A stretch of DNA of 64,000 bases from Paracyclopina nana (Eukaryota > Arthropoda > Copepoda > Cyclopoida > Cyclopettidae): positions 3,162,001-3,226,000 of the forward strand of contig JAGUCH010000003.1 of assembly GCA_019096065.1 (NCBI GenBank). The letters are read 5' to 3'. Both the position numbers and the translations under genes were made by a program. Position 1 is the stretch's first letter; each line of letters begins with the position of its first letter. The notes beneath the pieces are model-generated. The model searched no databases. It saw only the letters and a list, made by a program, of their open reading frames with translations, and was not told the DNA's origin. Below are positions 44,836 through 56,200 of this stretch, in pieces.

Positions 44836-45662
44836 CCATTGGAGGGACAAACTATTTCGCTAGATGGCGCTTTTTGGGCAAGTGTATTTGGAAAAACTGT
44901 CGCGCGCGCAACTTGTCACGTGATCAGGAGCGGCAATTTGATTGGCTCAGCAGCGGAGCCAGGCTAGAAAAAATCAGTTTCAGCAATGAAAAGATTGGAA
45001 TTTTGTGTGATCTGCATATGGTTTTATGGCTTGAAACAGAGACTTATCTAGAAAGAGAAGTGCTACTTCTTGCATTCTCACTGCACGCGAGCGCGCGCCA
45101 AGTGCTACAAGTTATTTTGAAAACGTTTGGGTCAGCTGTTCTAATAAAGTAGTCAACAGGCTGCTTTGATCCAGAAAGGAAAACGCCAACTGGCACCTCT
45201 GTTTTACAACTTTTTAAAATTCCTATTAGTTGGGGAAATATTTATAAAAAACAAAAGATAGCCCTAGCAAAATTGAACAGCTCGTAAAATAGGACTATTT
45301 TGGCTAAGTGGACTCATTCAGGAGTTATTAGCAACCAAAAGTCTGCCCCGGCCCAAATTCAGCCAGCCGCGACCAATATTCCATTGTAGTCTCTTTTGGA
45401 GCGTGCAGCAGATCTGCAAACGCACCCCCATAAGCCTCGCCCAGTAGCACTTCTCTTGATATACAAGTCTCTGGCTTGAAAGGGTGCCATTTTATCCGTA
45501 GATTATGTCATATTAATAAAGTTTTTAGAATTAGTGCACCCAAAGCCAAAAAATAGCCCATTTGTGATCGCCTATGTAGTGCAGCCATGTCAAATGTACT
45601 TGCTCAAGTTTCCTAGCTAGATGGCGCTGCGAATCTAGCAACTTTACGCCTTTGGCTTATTA
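44836..45662 (+). repeat. dispersed repeat, interrupted copy
   Basis: Positions 44836-45036 and 45482-45662 together match the uninterrupted copy at 19370-19745 on the other strand. The interruption at 45037-45473 is a nested hAT-like element. Confidence 0.75.
45037..45473. mobile_element. 437-bp non-autonomous hAT-like element, 8-bp TSD
   Basis: The inverted termini are CAGAGACTTATCTAGAAAGA and CAGAGACTTGTATATCAAGA, continuing with GAAGTGCTACT. The 8 bp GCTTGAAA is present on both sides (45029-45036 and 45474-45481) and only once in the empty copy of the host repeat at about 19545. An 8-bp duplication and CAG ends fit the hAT superfamily. No transposase frame is present. Confidence 0.82.
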
Positions 45663-46029
45663 TGTATTATATTATTATTATTATGATATATTGTGAACAA
45701 TTTTTATTATGGTCATTTTTTGTTTTGGCAGCATCTGGGGGCAATTCTTTAAAAAACATTTTAGATTAATGGAAGAAACATTTAATTAGAAAACCTTAGT
45801 TTCTGAGTGATAAACTGTGACAATATCTGGCTCCAAACAAAAAAGGGTAATTTTTTTATTCTTTTATTTGAAAGTACTAACCTTTGGCTGACTCTGTGAA
45901 AAAAAAATCATCCAAGGGGAAGGTTGAAGGTTCCTCAATTTTGCTCCAAAGTTACCCCAAAAAAATCATGTTTTGCCCCTTGGAGCAAAGTGGGCATTCA
46001 AGCCATTAATGATGACAATATTTATGCCT

Positions 46030-46520
46030 AGTGATGGAACGAGCCGGAAATTTTCAGCTTGATCAAGCTTCAAGCTTTTAGAAAAGTGTTCGAGCGATCA
46101 CAAGCTTTTGAAAATTATTATCAAGCTTTTTCAAGCTCAAAATTTCACGTTTCAAGCTTTTTTCAAGCTTTTCACTTTTTTAGTGTTTTAACATAAAAAA
46201 TGGCGATTAGTCACCAGATTTGACAAAATTACCCGAAAAACGCAATAAATGACCAAAGTAGCTATAACTTAGATTTAAGTACTTCACTCCCTCAAGTAAT
46301 TGCTTATTTTAAAATCAGCCCTTTTTTGTTTTGATTAAAAATAGATAAAGTTTTGAAAAATTTTGGTGTCAAGCTTTTACAAGCTTTGTATTTTTTAGGT
46401 TTCAAGCTTTTTCAAGCTTTTCAAAATTTGGTTCGAGCAATCCCAAGCTTTTTGCTTATGTAGCTCAAGCTGGGTTTTAGCTTCCTGCTTTCAAGCCAAG
46501 CTGAAACTCGTTCCATCACT
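46030..46520. mobile_element. 491-bp MITE with CAAGCTTTT-iterated interior
   Basis: The 14-bp terminal inverted repeats AGTGATGGAACGAG are perfect. The interior repeats TTCAAGCTTTT or TCAAGCTTTTTCAAGC many times on both sides. No clear target duplication is visible (TTATGCCT left, TCCATCGG right), so it may be old. The ends resemble hAT-type termini. Confidence 0.65.
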
Positions 46521-47536
46521 TCCATCGGAAATGGCATAATATGCCATTTTCGGAGAGGGAGAGACCCTAAGGGGGTCTAACATTGCACAAATAATGGGTT
46601 CCTAAATGTTGTTTAATATGGGCACAAGGGAGGTCCAAAGTTTGGCTACATAAGAATTTCACAAAACATTAGGGGCCCATAACTGCACTCCTAGGGGTCC
46701 AAGGGCAAAACCCTTTAGCACAGTGAACCCCCTAGGGTAGCCCCTCCAAGTGGCTCATTAGTAACAGCTGCATCCAGTTGCAACTATGAAGTCTGAACGC
46801 ATTGCCCAACAAAACCTTTTGGTGTACTTGACCATCAATGAAAAAGTAGTTGGCCAAAAATGGGTAATTGAACTACCCAGAAACTAGGTTTTTAAGAATG
46901 CAGGGCAAAAATTCACTTGGCTGCTACTACCATTTCCTGTATTTTCATGGTACTACTACCATTTTTCTCACTGTGCTGCAATCACGCCGTGTAGGTAGTT
47001 TCTAGCTAGTTACGAACTTAGGCAACACTGCCTTTTTTTAACTACGTGCACATTATGATGGGATGATGCAAATTGTATTATTCATATACTACGCTTTTTG
47101 TAACTACCTTTTAATGAGTTTGATACTATATTTATGCCTTAGGTGAAGTTGGCGTCTAATCTATTTTAGTAAACTGTTCAGAGATGGCTCTGCTAGCAAT
47201 GCAATAATTTGCAAAATTGTTCTTATCAATAACTTTTAATGGTTTTAAGATTTCAAAAATCATAATTTATAAATTTTGTTTTGAACAACATGAAAACTGA
47301 GTTAGAAAGTATCATGCTTCTCATTTTCAAACAAAAGCTGACATTTTTTGAATATTTCAATACTTTATTCTTTGTGATAAAGCCACTGTCATCCACTCTT
47401 CAATTATTACATTTTTTAAACCTATGAAAAATAACTGCTATCCATGTTTAAGTTGGATAGTCAGTAATATCTTGCGCCAAATTTGAGTGCGGACTGTATG
47501 GAACTGACTGCCCATTGGAGGAAACTTAGTTAAAGG

Positions 47537-48030
47537 TAGAGGTGTATCGGGCCAAGAAATGTCGGGCTCGGGTCGGGCTCGGGCTTTTAAAAAATTACTC
47601 GGGTCGGGTCGGGCCGGGCCTGAACTTTTTTTTCAGGCTTCGGGCTTTTTCGGGCCAGTCAAAAAATGTTACGGGCTTTTCGGGCCGAGACAAAATCTAC
47701 AATTTTTCAGGAAAAATCTGAATAAAAATCACTTTATTGTTATGAAATTCTCATCAATTACTGAAGGTTATGCAAATGAAGGGATACTTAACAATCAAAC
47801 TCAATATTAAAGCTCACAACCTGGAGCAATTGTTTTTCTGATTTTGAACAAGTTTTTGAATTTTTAAAAAATGTCATTCGGGCCACTTCGGGCTTTTTGA
47901 AAATGACTTCGGGCTTTTTCGGGCTTTCTGTAAATCGGCCCGAGTCGGGCTCGGGCTGGGGTCTTATTTAGCTCGGGCCAGAAATTGGTATCGGGCTTTC
48001 GGGCTCGGGCCTGAGCCCGATACACCTCTA
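47537..48030. mobile_element. 494-bp hAT-like MITE with TCGGGC-iterated interior, 8-bp TSD
   Basis: The 16-bp terminal inverted repeats TAGAGGTGTATCGGGC are perfect. The 8 bp GTTAAAGG is duplicated on both sides (47529-47536 and 48031-48038). The interior near both ends consists of many TCGGGC and GGGCTTTTT units in opposite orientation. An apparent reading frame inside is only the repeat. Confidence 0.82.
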
Positions 48031-48540
48031 GTTAAAGGGATTAGTAGAAAAAAATTGTTACCCACTATGTCAACACTAGTGAGTTGTGATGTCTTCTAAG
48101 TTAATGCACCATCTAGTATGCTCTGATAACAATGTGGACCATGCTTAAATTAAGACTATAATATATGTAATAGTATTAATATATATAATAATAAATAATC
48201 TTCTAACTAACTTACAACAATGTAGTGCACTAGCAGTTACATGGCAGTGTATTATGAATCTGGTAAGCAGCATTAGTTGAAAGTTTAAAAGCATTCACTA
48301 CCAATGCACTATGCTTAAAAGATATGGGTTCATCACCAGTGGCTCAAGTCACTTTGAAACATCATGCACTCTATCATTCTCACTAGCCCCTCACTGCACC
48401 AACATGGTGCCATAATCAATTTAATGCGTGTCTCAATTTAAGGGTGGTCAACTAGGCTGTCATATTTCGTTGGTAAGATAGTTGCGACATAGTTACAGGT
48501 TAAAATAGGGTTTTGTTGGGTGAATGTCCAATTAGGCTAT

Positions 48541-49622
48541 TTATTTACAATACAGATCATAAATTGACTTCAAACACTTCGGTTTTTGCATGAAATATAT
48601 AAAGGGCAATAGTATTGAAGGGACATAGAAAATAATAAGTTGAAAGTACTTAAGAACTGAAGATTGAACGTAATCTGGCATTACAATCAGTGAAGATGTA
48701 AATGCAAATAGTAAGACTCCCAAAATTGAAATTCCGACGGAGCTCAGTAAGTTATCATTTTGCGTTTGGTTGTTGTAGTGATGAATTATTGTACTTCGTG
48801 GTGATGTGCTGCCACTTTTCAATTTGTTCACACCAATTACCATATTTCCGATTATGAATACAAGAAAAGACAAAGCAATGGGTAGATGAAAGCACCTAAA
48901 GAGAAAATATCTCATGTCACAAGCGAATCTTTTAATTTCATTAGTGCACTCACGTAAAAACAGCATTCTTGTAAAGGTAGTTCCTTTCTCCTAATTCTGG
49001 TGGCTCCTCTCCAATAATGATCAAGTAGAAAGGATTTGTTTCATGCTCACCCAGACATAACCTGATACCAATTGCCATAATGCAAAGCTGACAATTCACT
49101 CTGTGGAGAAGAGCTGACAGAAAGTTGTCATCAATCATTGCCATTTTGGGCCACGCAAAAATGTAGAGGCATTTCAAAACTGTCATTTCAGCAATGGCAA
49201 ATCCAGACGCTAGAAAAGCTCCTACAATTGCAAAAAGAATCCATGCTGCGAGAAATGTGTTGCCTACAGTTCGAAAGCAAAAAAAGTAACAGACATTGGC
49301 GGAGTGTGAAGAAATGCTTATTACCTATGGGAGAAACAAAGTATCGAGTTGCCACCAAGGGGCAAACTGTGATGTTGCAAATTATGAACAACCAGCAAAG
49401 TTTGGACAGTAGCTGATTGATGGATGTCCGCTTTTGAGGGTCCATGCCAAATCTTTCGTAGAGGATGATGCAAGCTAAACTGGCATTGCCTATCGTTTCA
49501 ATGCTGATGAACATGCCAACGCTTACTATGAATCGAATGGGATCCTGGTCGAAAGTCATTGCTAGCCGTTCCTTGATGACATCATATGTGATGTTCTGGT
49601 TGATTGGTGGTGGGAGCTCCAT
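48541..49622 (-). CDS. orphan seven-transmembrane protein
   Basis: Three exons (49622-49325, 49263-48954, 48895-48541) give 320 aa. The ATG at 49622 was chosen as the first Met with a good context (GACAGAATGG). The frame upstream lacks ATG. Hydrophobic segments fit seven passes: for example FIVSVGMFISIETIG, LLSKLCWLFIICNIT, AAWILFAIVGAFLASGF, PIALSFLVFIIGNMV, GISILGVLLFAFTSSLIV and FQLIIFYVPSILLPFIYF. The short N-terminus has an Asn-Ile-Thr glycosylation site. The ERFGMDPQKRTSINQLLS loop, between the first two passes, resembles an arthropod family of orphan serpentine receptors known to me only as uncharacterised. The ligand is unknown. Confidence 0.75.
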
Positions 49623-49762
49623 TCTGTCAGGGTCTTGACTATGAACTATGGCATGTTTTCTAAGATCTGCCAATTTAAGTGGCTTTTTTTGGTTTGAGAA
49701 AGCAATTTTCTTGTAGACTTAGTGAACATGCTATTTCTGGTAAAGCATATTTGATTAATTGT

Positions 49763-51217
49763 TTAAATTTCTAGGCCCATCCAAGTCACCAAGTGTAGAT
49801 CTCCATAGGGCGACCTCAGTGCAGATTCCACTTTTTGATGCAGTGATAAATGAACATTTCCCCATCGGTCCGGACAATCAATGCACTCATTAGCTGAACA
49901 TTTGTTCAACACAATGGAGCCATCCTTTCTGGCTGCCAAGCACTTGTTGGGATCTGCAAACAGCTTGATCTGGCCAGTGCTGCTATCAACCACCCATTTC
50001 TCGTTGTAATTCTGTAATGGAGTATTTGAGATGGTTCCTTTTTTGTAATTGTGGAAGCTTTACTTGGGAAGTGTGCCTATGGCAATCTTTTAGCACTATG
50101 AGTATTCCATTGTTGTACCCATCAAACAGTTTCTGCAAGCATTGGCTCTGATTTTTTCTAGGTACAATTTGCCAAGAAACTGAGTTGTAAATCCATTGCT
50201 CATCATCTTCAGGATTCACCAAATTGCATTTTCTGTTAAATAAACTCAAATTGTAAAATATGTCTGGTTTCATAATAGTTTAATTACCCAGTGCAGATCA
50301 TGGTATAATCATTGAGGAGGTTGACTTCCTTATGCACTTTGAGGCAAATTTGCTGGTGCTTCAGCATTTGGATTTGGTAAGAACAAGAGGCCTTTCCATG
50401 AAAGTACCAATCATCAAATCTTCCACCTAGAACCTTTTCTTGTTGCTTTAATCTTGCTAGGCCTAAATCAAGTAACTTATGGGCTGTTGCATGTTGGCCA
50501 TTATAGTTCAAAGCTGCTGCAGCCAATGCATATCCCTGCACTTGAGTGCCAATCAGATAGTCTCTGTAATCATGAACTTGAGTGCAGAATGGCCTTGGTT
50601 CATTTGAAGGGTGGACTTGCTCTGAGAAGACGCCCACTATAGAAATGCCATTCAGGGTACTGAGACCCTGAATGAGCTGATTGAGAGCACCCAATTCTTG
50701 GATAAGTCCTTGCTCGGTTTGATTCAAGACTAAGTTGTGAGCCCAAAAGTCCACTTGATCCTTTGGCACCAATTCCCTTGTTCTGTGCTGGATGTCCAAG
50801 GTTCGAGAGTGGACATTGGACAAGTAGTGCACTTGACTCAAGGCTGATTGGTACTCCGGACTAGCTGAGGCAATCCACGCAAACGTTTTCCTCTGATTGG
50901 CCAAATGCAGGTCATGAGTGACGAGTTCATCTCTAATCTCCTTTGTACTTTGTCCTTTCATGCCATACCTTGAACGCTTTCTAAATGCAATTTTTAAGTC
51001 TTTTAAAATTGAGAGGAAATAGATACCTGAAGTGGCCTTTATGAAGAGAAAATACTCTTTCAGCCAATGCAGCAGCAGGCTTGAATGATGGCACAAAAGC
51101 AAATACTGAAGTGTTGAAATTGGCCAGATTTTCCAAATTTGCCCCATGAATATGTTGAAAAGCAATCACTTTATTAGCTACTGTGAGCCAATAAATGAAA
51201 ACATAGATGATATTCAT
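49763..51217 (-). CDS. secreted protein with C-terminal beta-trefoil-like region
   Basis: Four exons (51217-51027, 50980-50288, 50232-50064, 50011-49763) give 433 aa with an N-terminal signal peptide (IIYVFIYWLTVANKVIAF). The first two thirds are helical and cysteine-poor, with a conserved-looking core (PRPFCTQVHDYRDYLIGTQ and AHKLLDLGLARLKQQE). The C-terminal third has paired cysteines and ricin-B-like QW-region features (SVSWQIVP, NKCLAARKDGSIVLNKC, CPDRWGNVHL), which suggests a carbohydrate-binding beta-trefoil. I do not recognise the N-terminal domain. It sits between two orphan 7TM genes. Confidence 0.7.
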
Positions 51218-51330
51218 TTTCTCTCAAATTGGACAAAATAACTGTAATTCAGTCACCCTATACAACACACGTGCGAACTTCATCATATAGCTGTACTTAT
51301 AATTTGTAATTTGTAAGGGCTATTTCATGC

Positions 51331-51753
51331 TCATTTTGGGTTTCTTCGATCCGTCCACGATTTGATTGATTGGTCTGCTGCGATTATCCCTGTTCCTTTT
51401 CCAGTTCCGTTGATTTCCATTGTCCAAATTCGTCCAATCGGCCGTGGAGTGGCCTTTTTGGTCACGGTTTTGGCCTCTTGCTTGAAAATACTCCTCATGA
51501 TTGGGGGCTTAATTGATTCTGAAAATAGCCCGAAAATGACTCTTTGGCCATCCTCGGCTTTGAAGATTTCATGGATCCTTGAACGGAGTAAGTCGGCATC
51601 CTCATCTTTGATCAGGATTGCCTTGTCATAAAACAAATGTTCAGCTGATCCTAGCGTGCCAATGTAGTGATTGACAAAAGCAGAAAGTTCTTGGGGACTT
51701 TTTTCGAGCAGTTCTTTCTTTCGCAAACCTTTTGCACGTCTCAACAAAACAGG
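51331..51753 (-). CDS. unassigned 3' exon or partial gene
   Basis: An open frame of about 140 codons follows a good acceptor (TTGACTTTCAG). It encodes a charged, protein-like sequence (RKKELLEKSPQELSAFVNHY, KAILIKDEDADLLRSRIHEI) ending in KSWTDRRNPK. It has no ATG near its start, so it must be spliced from an upstream exon. Joining it to the 7TM frame ending at 51778 through the donor at 51788 puts it out of frame, so either another exon, an alternative splice or a sequence indel is involved. No homologue is recognised. Confidence 0.45.
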   Translation of the reverse strand, partial: PVLLRRAKGLRKKELLEKSPQELSAFVNHYIGTLGSAEHLFYDKAILIKDEDADLLRSRIHEIFKAEDGQRVIFGLFSESIKPPIMRSIFKQEAKTVTKKATPRPIGRIWTMEINGTGKGTGIIAADQSIKSWTDRRNPK

Positions 51754-51777
51754 CTGAAAGTCAAGGAATATTGCAAT

Positions 51778-52644
51778 TTAAGCATTACCAACCCTTGAGC
51801 TCCTCAATTGGGCAAAATTGGTTATGCTATTCACATATGCAGTCATGTTTGGGTTTCTCAAAATGATCAAGGTTGGCAAGAAGACATTAATGAGAATAAC
51901 AAAAAAGGCATGGAACCGAATTCTCTGTAGCCTTGCAGTGGAGCCTTGTTCCAGAAAAAGAATAGTTGACATCGCTCCCAGCAGCATTACAATACCAATG
52001 AATCTGACGGTGAAGAATGAGTAGCCAATGGCCTCCAAAGATTTGCTCTTCGTTTGCCATTTCCATAGTTCAATCCGGACAAACAAGACTATGATCAGGA
52101 CTACGCCTACAATGATCACAGCTTTGACAGAGTACAGAGGGAGGATTTTGGTGTTCTCATTGGGAATGCCAGTGAAGTGAACAAAGGTTTTGGAATTGGC
52201 AAAGTCACAGACAATTGCTTCATACACGGTCAAAACAAAAGCCAGCGAGACAGTAGCAATTCGGATGCCATTAATGTATGCAAAATCGTTGACTTGATCT
52301 ATCCATGTGGAGTGGAAGATGAGGGCATATCGTGTGCTCACAGTTGCCAAAGCTTGCAGCAGATACAAGTGGCCCACGCATATTTGGATGAGGCTCATCA
52401 CAGTCACCAAAATGGGGAACTGAGCGTACGGGCCATATCCAACGTTATACAAGTCACCAAATAGCATAGCTATAGTGCTAAAGAGCATGTAGTCCTTAAA
52501 CAGGGCGTCAAAGGGAGTTAGCATGCCCAGAGGCTTTTTGCTCAAGTAGGTCCACACAAGAGCAAAAAGACATGTTGCCATGGCTGAAGCAGTATACAAA
52601 ATGACTTCAGCTATCAACTCATCATTTTTGCTTTCGCTAGCCAT
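51778..52644 (-). CDS. second orphan seven-transmembrane protein
   Basis: A single open frame from ATG 52644, 288 aa if read to the stop at 51778. Seven hydrophobic segments are present, with a KKPLGMLTPFD loop after the first and GHLYLLQALATVSTRY in the third. The motif types suggest the same kind of arthropod orphan receptor as the 48541 gene, but the two sequences are only weakly alike. A donor (GTTG/GTAATG) just before the stop leaves open an additional 3' exon. Ligand and signalling are unknown. Confidence 0.72.
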   Translation of the reverse strand: MASESKNDELIAEVILYTASAMATCLFALVWTYLSKKPLGMLTPFDALFKDYMLFSTIAMLFGDLYNVGYGPYAQFPILVTVMSLIQICVGHLYLLQALATVSTRYALIFHSTWIDQVNDFAYINGIRIATVSLAFVLTVYEAIVCDFANSKTFVHFTGIPNENTKILPLYSVKAVIIVGVVLIIVLFVRIELWKWQTKSKSLEAIGYSFFTVRFIGIVMLLGAMSTILFLEQGSTARLQRIRFHAFFVILINVFLPTLIILRNPNMTAYVNSITNFAQLRSSRVGNA

Positions 52645-53282
52645 GATTTACTCAATTTCTAATCCTTCGCCCTATTAGCACTAGAGGAGAATGAGGACAA
52701 CTCATTCTAAAATGGCTCAATTACTTGCCTTATGGGATAAGAAAACATGTTGTGAGCGTTATTTTAAAGTGGCACAAAATTAAGTAACGCGCTCTAAAAT
52801 ATGCTTAGCGTTGCTTAACATTTTCAAGTCTCAAATTTGGACGCTTTGAGTTAGTACTTTTAACATACTTTTCAGGAATTTGGATCTGAAGGCAGATTCG
52901 TTAATGGAAATATTGCATGAGCTGATCATTCTTTTAAAATTACCTTTAATGTCTCCCTGTTAAATAGATGTATATAGATGGAGTCAGTCATGGCGCACCT
53001 TCATGCTAGTGAAAGACTGATTTGTTCCCGCGTATTGTTTTAGCAGCCGCACTAAGGGAAGTTGAATTTTGCTCGAGAAACTTGCTGAACATGTAAAAAG
53101 GCCTAGCTCTCTTTTTTTCATTATCTTCCCCGGTGCGGAAATTATTTGTTATTAGAAGCCGGGAGTAAAGTAAGCAAACTTTGCACTTTTCTCGAAAGGA
53201 CATGGCACTAGCTTAATTTTTTTGTTTGATATTATATTAGAGAACATACAAAGAGGAAAATATAAATGCGAATTCAATTGAG
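52645..53282. other. intergenic region between the 7TM gene and PDS5
   Basis: A reading frame of 65 codons on the minus strand (53203-53006) begins MSFREKCKVCLLY but has no supporting context. Otherwise this region is AT-rich and contains no gene. Confidence 0.45.
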
Positions 53283-56200
53283 TTACTTTTTGGCTCCCCT
53301 TCTTGGCCTGGTCGATGTTGTAGGTGCTTCTTCGCCTCCATTTTCATCTGAGGGCTTTTTTTCGCCGCGAGCACGTTTGCGAGCTAGAATTAAAGGAGAT
53401 TGAGTCAAGGCCTTAAAATTACTTACTATAATTTACCAGGTGCTTGGGTTTCTTCTTCAACAACAGGGTCCTCTGCATCGGGCATTGATTCTTCCTCTGA
53501 GGCATCTTTGTTGTTTTCCTCCTCGGTTGGTGTCTCCTAAAATCAAATAATTAATGGGGTCCATTTTTGATACTTATGTCAGACTTATACCCTTGCAGAT
53601 TTTACTGGCTTTCTTGCGACAAATAGAGAAACGCCGCCCTTCTTTGGTGGTTGGTAAACCATATCTTGGGGAATATACAGGCCTGAATTGACAAAGTTCT
53701 CCCCATCTGGATGCGTTTTGAAGTATAGTGATGATAGTGTGACTTGAGTTGGGAACTCCTTCAGCTCAAAATGGGTGGTTTTGCTGTACAGCAAAGAAGT
53801 GGCCAAGTCACAAACAGCCCACAGTTTCTAAAAGTCAAATTTTAAATCAAAAATTTGACTTTTGAGATGGAAATAATTACTTACCGTATTAAAGTTGTCT
53901 TTGTAATCCATGACATCCACGCGGTTTTTAATTTTCTCAACAAGAGCTTTGTAGAAGCCAAAGCTGAAGTTGTCATTTTTCACCATCAGTGGTTCCATGA
54001 CAAACCACAACGCAGTTCGCAGCTTTTTGAGCATCTCGACGTCCGAAATCGACTCAAATTCAGGGTGATGTGCAAGAACAGCAATGGAAAAGACCAGCAT
54101 GTAATCTGGCATAATGAGAGGCATTTGACTGGACACCTCACCTGAAAGAAGAGCATTAAGTTGAGTGGCTTTAGTTTCAAACCTTAAAAAAAGCTCATTA
54201 CTGCTGGAGTTGTAAGCAATTGTCTTGATGCATTCCTTCCTGGCTGCAATGTCAGCCACCAAGTAGCGCTTTGCCACATCTTTAATGCTTTTATCTGTCT
54301 CCATACCAACCATGGCGTAGAAGCCCATGAAGTCCAAAGGCAAGCACTTGTAAGGCACGCCTCGTGCCAAGCCTTTGTGCAGTTTGGCAATGAATCGAGT
54401 CCTCACCTAATGAACGTGAAAAAATTTAGTATTCATCGCCCACGAAGGTGTAGATAAAGTATACCTGCTTCACTGGGTCGACAGCCAGTTGAGACAAAGT
54501 GTAATACTGCTCCACGGTGTATTCATCGCCCACTCCCTTTTGCTCGCATATCTTGAGCATGGCACAACCTGCAGCCAATCTCAACCATGACCTCTCGGCC
54601 ATAGTGGGTTTACCCTCCTCCAAAAGATCTCCTTTTGATGAGATCACTGTGTTGAGCATATTGAACGTTTTCTTGGCCGAGATTGTGTCATTTTTGAGGC
54701 CAACCAGCCACCTGGCCATCATTTTCATGCCCTCTATTTTACACTTGGTCTCCAAAGGAAGCTCATCAAATTCACACCAAGATGAGCCATCGTCAACTCG
54801 AGCCTTCAATGAAATATACCTATTATAGTACAAGCTGCCATAATTTTTGCATACAACTCACCTCAGTCTTGTCTTGCATTAGGAGCTCTTTTACAATGTT
54901 TCGCGAAACTCGATTCTTCACTTGAACGGGGAACTTTTCCGGCAAATGAAATGCAATGTGTCCGAGAGCCACAATAGCTGTTCGATAGGCCTCTCCTCGT
55001 GCAAGAAAGCCTTCATTGAGGTTACTAGTTACGATTTCAAGGACATCATTGAAGACACTCTCCTCAGACTGAGGCGTGTTTATGTACAAGCATTTCACTG
55101 CATGCTTTGATTGTTTCGCGGATCCTCCTCGAATGAAGGATTTGCAGATGGGAATAAGCGTCTCCAGGATTTCTGAGAACTCTTCGCCCAGTGGCGTCTT
55201 CTTGCCAATAAATGTTAGGATTTGTAGTACGAAAGCAGCAACATTGTCCACGTCTTCCTTTATCAAAATCAAAAGCTCTTTCATAATGTCCTGTAAGGAA
55301 ACGATTGGCGTTCAATCATTATTCGACACACAACTCAAAAATTCGTAGTTGTACCTGGTACAAAAAGTGAGATGGAAAGACAAAAGCCAGCACTAAAAGC
55401 AAGCGGAGGCCTCGTTCACCGGCAACGACTGAGTCCAGATCGAGCTCATTTACTATCTCACCGTTCTTTAAAGTCTGAAATTGAAAGAGATCCATTTTGA
55501 GCATATCTACTTGAGATCTGTTTTTTAGCCAAAATTACCTCCTTCACAAGGCCAACCAGATGCTGAATTGCTTCCCTGTCGATCATGACGCACGATATTC
55601 TCTCCAAGAGCTGCTTCACAGTGCCATAGTAAAGATTGGTCATGATGGGTGAGCCCAATTTCTTCAAAATAATCCCCACTGTTTCGTTGCAATCCTTGCA
55701 CGAGATATCTTGATCGTTGACCACTTTATCGAGTGCGTTCATCATGACGGCATCTTGGAGCAGATTGCTCGCAAACTTCTTGAGGAACTCTTGCGCCTTG
55801 AGTGGGTAAGGCAAATACTGAGAGACAGCATGTATCTTGATCTGGACCTCTTTGTCCTTCCAGTCATTCTTTTCACGGAGCTTCTCGATCATTTCGGAGA
55901 CAACCCTTCGAGCTTGCTTTTGACTTTTTTGAATCTGAAATTTATAAAATTAATCCGATTGATTCTTTTCTGAAGTTTACCCGAGTATTTACTTACCCCT
56001 ATAAAAGCTTTAGTAGCGTACTCGTCCACTGTGGCAAAGAGCAGATACAACTTTTTCATACGATCTTGAGAGTCTAAGTTGAAAGGTACGAGGCAAGTGT
56101 TGAGCAAACGCTCAACCAGAAGACGATCTTCAATATCTTTCATGTAGTAGCTGTGCATGATCTTGTCTTTAATCCATTTAATGGCCTTTTTCGTAGGCTC

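Larger units (their letters stand above)
45663..48540. other. intergenic region with two iterated-motif MITEs
   Basis: No coding exon is supported. MITEs lie at 46030-46520 and 47537-48030. The rest is AT-rich, with short runs such as TATTATATTATTATTATTAT at about 45662. Confidence 0.55.

Noticed and set aside
44874..45152. small conserved gene, as similar peptides appear in two repeat copies (also 19517-19735)
   Set aside because: The similarity extends over the whole repeat at DNA level, and the frame is cut by the nested hAT-like element in one copy without selection signs.
47559..47810. 83-codon reading frame in the GC-rich repeat
   Set aside because: It is a translation of TCGGGC units inside a MITE.
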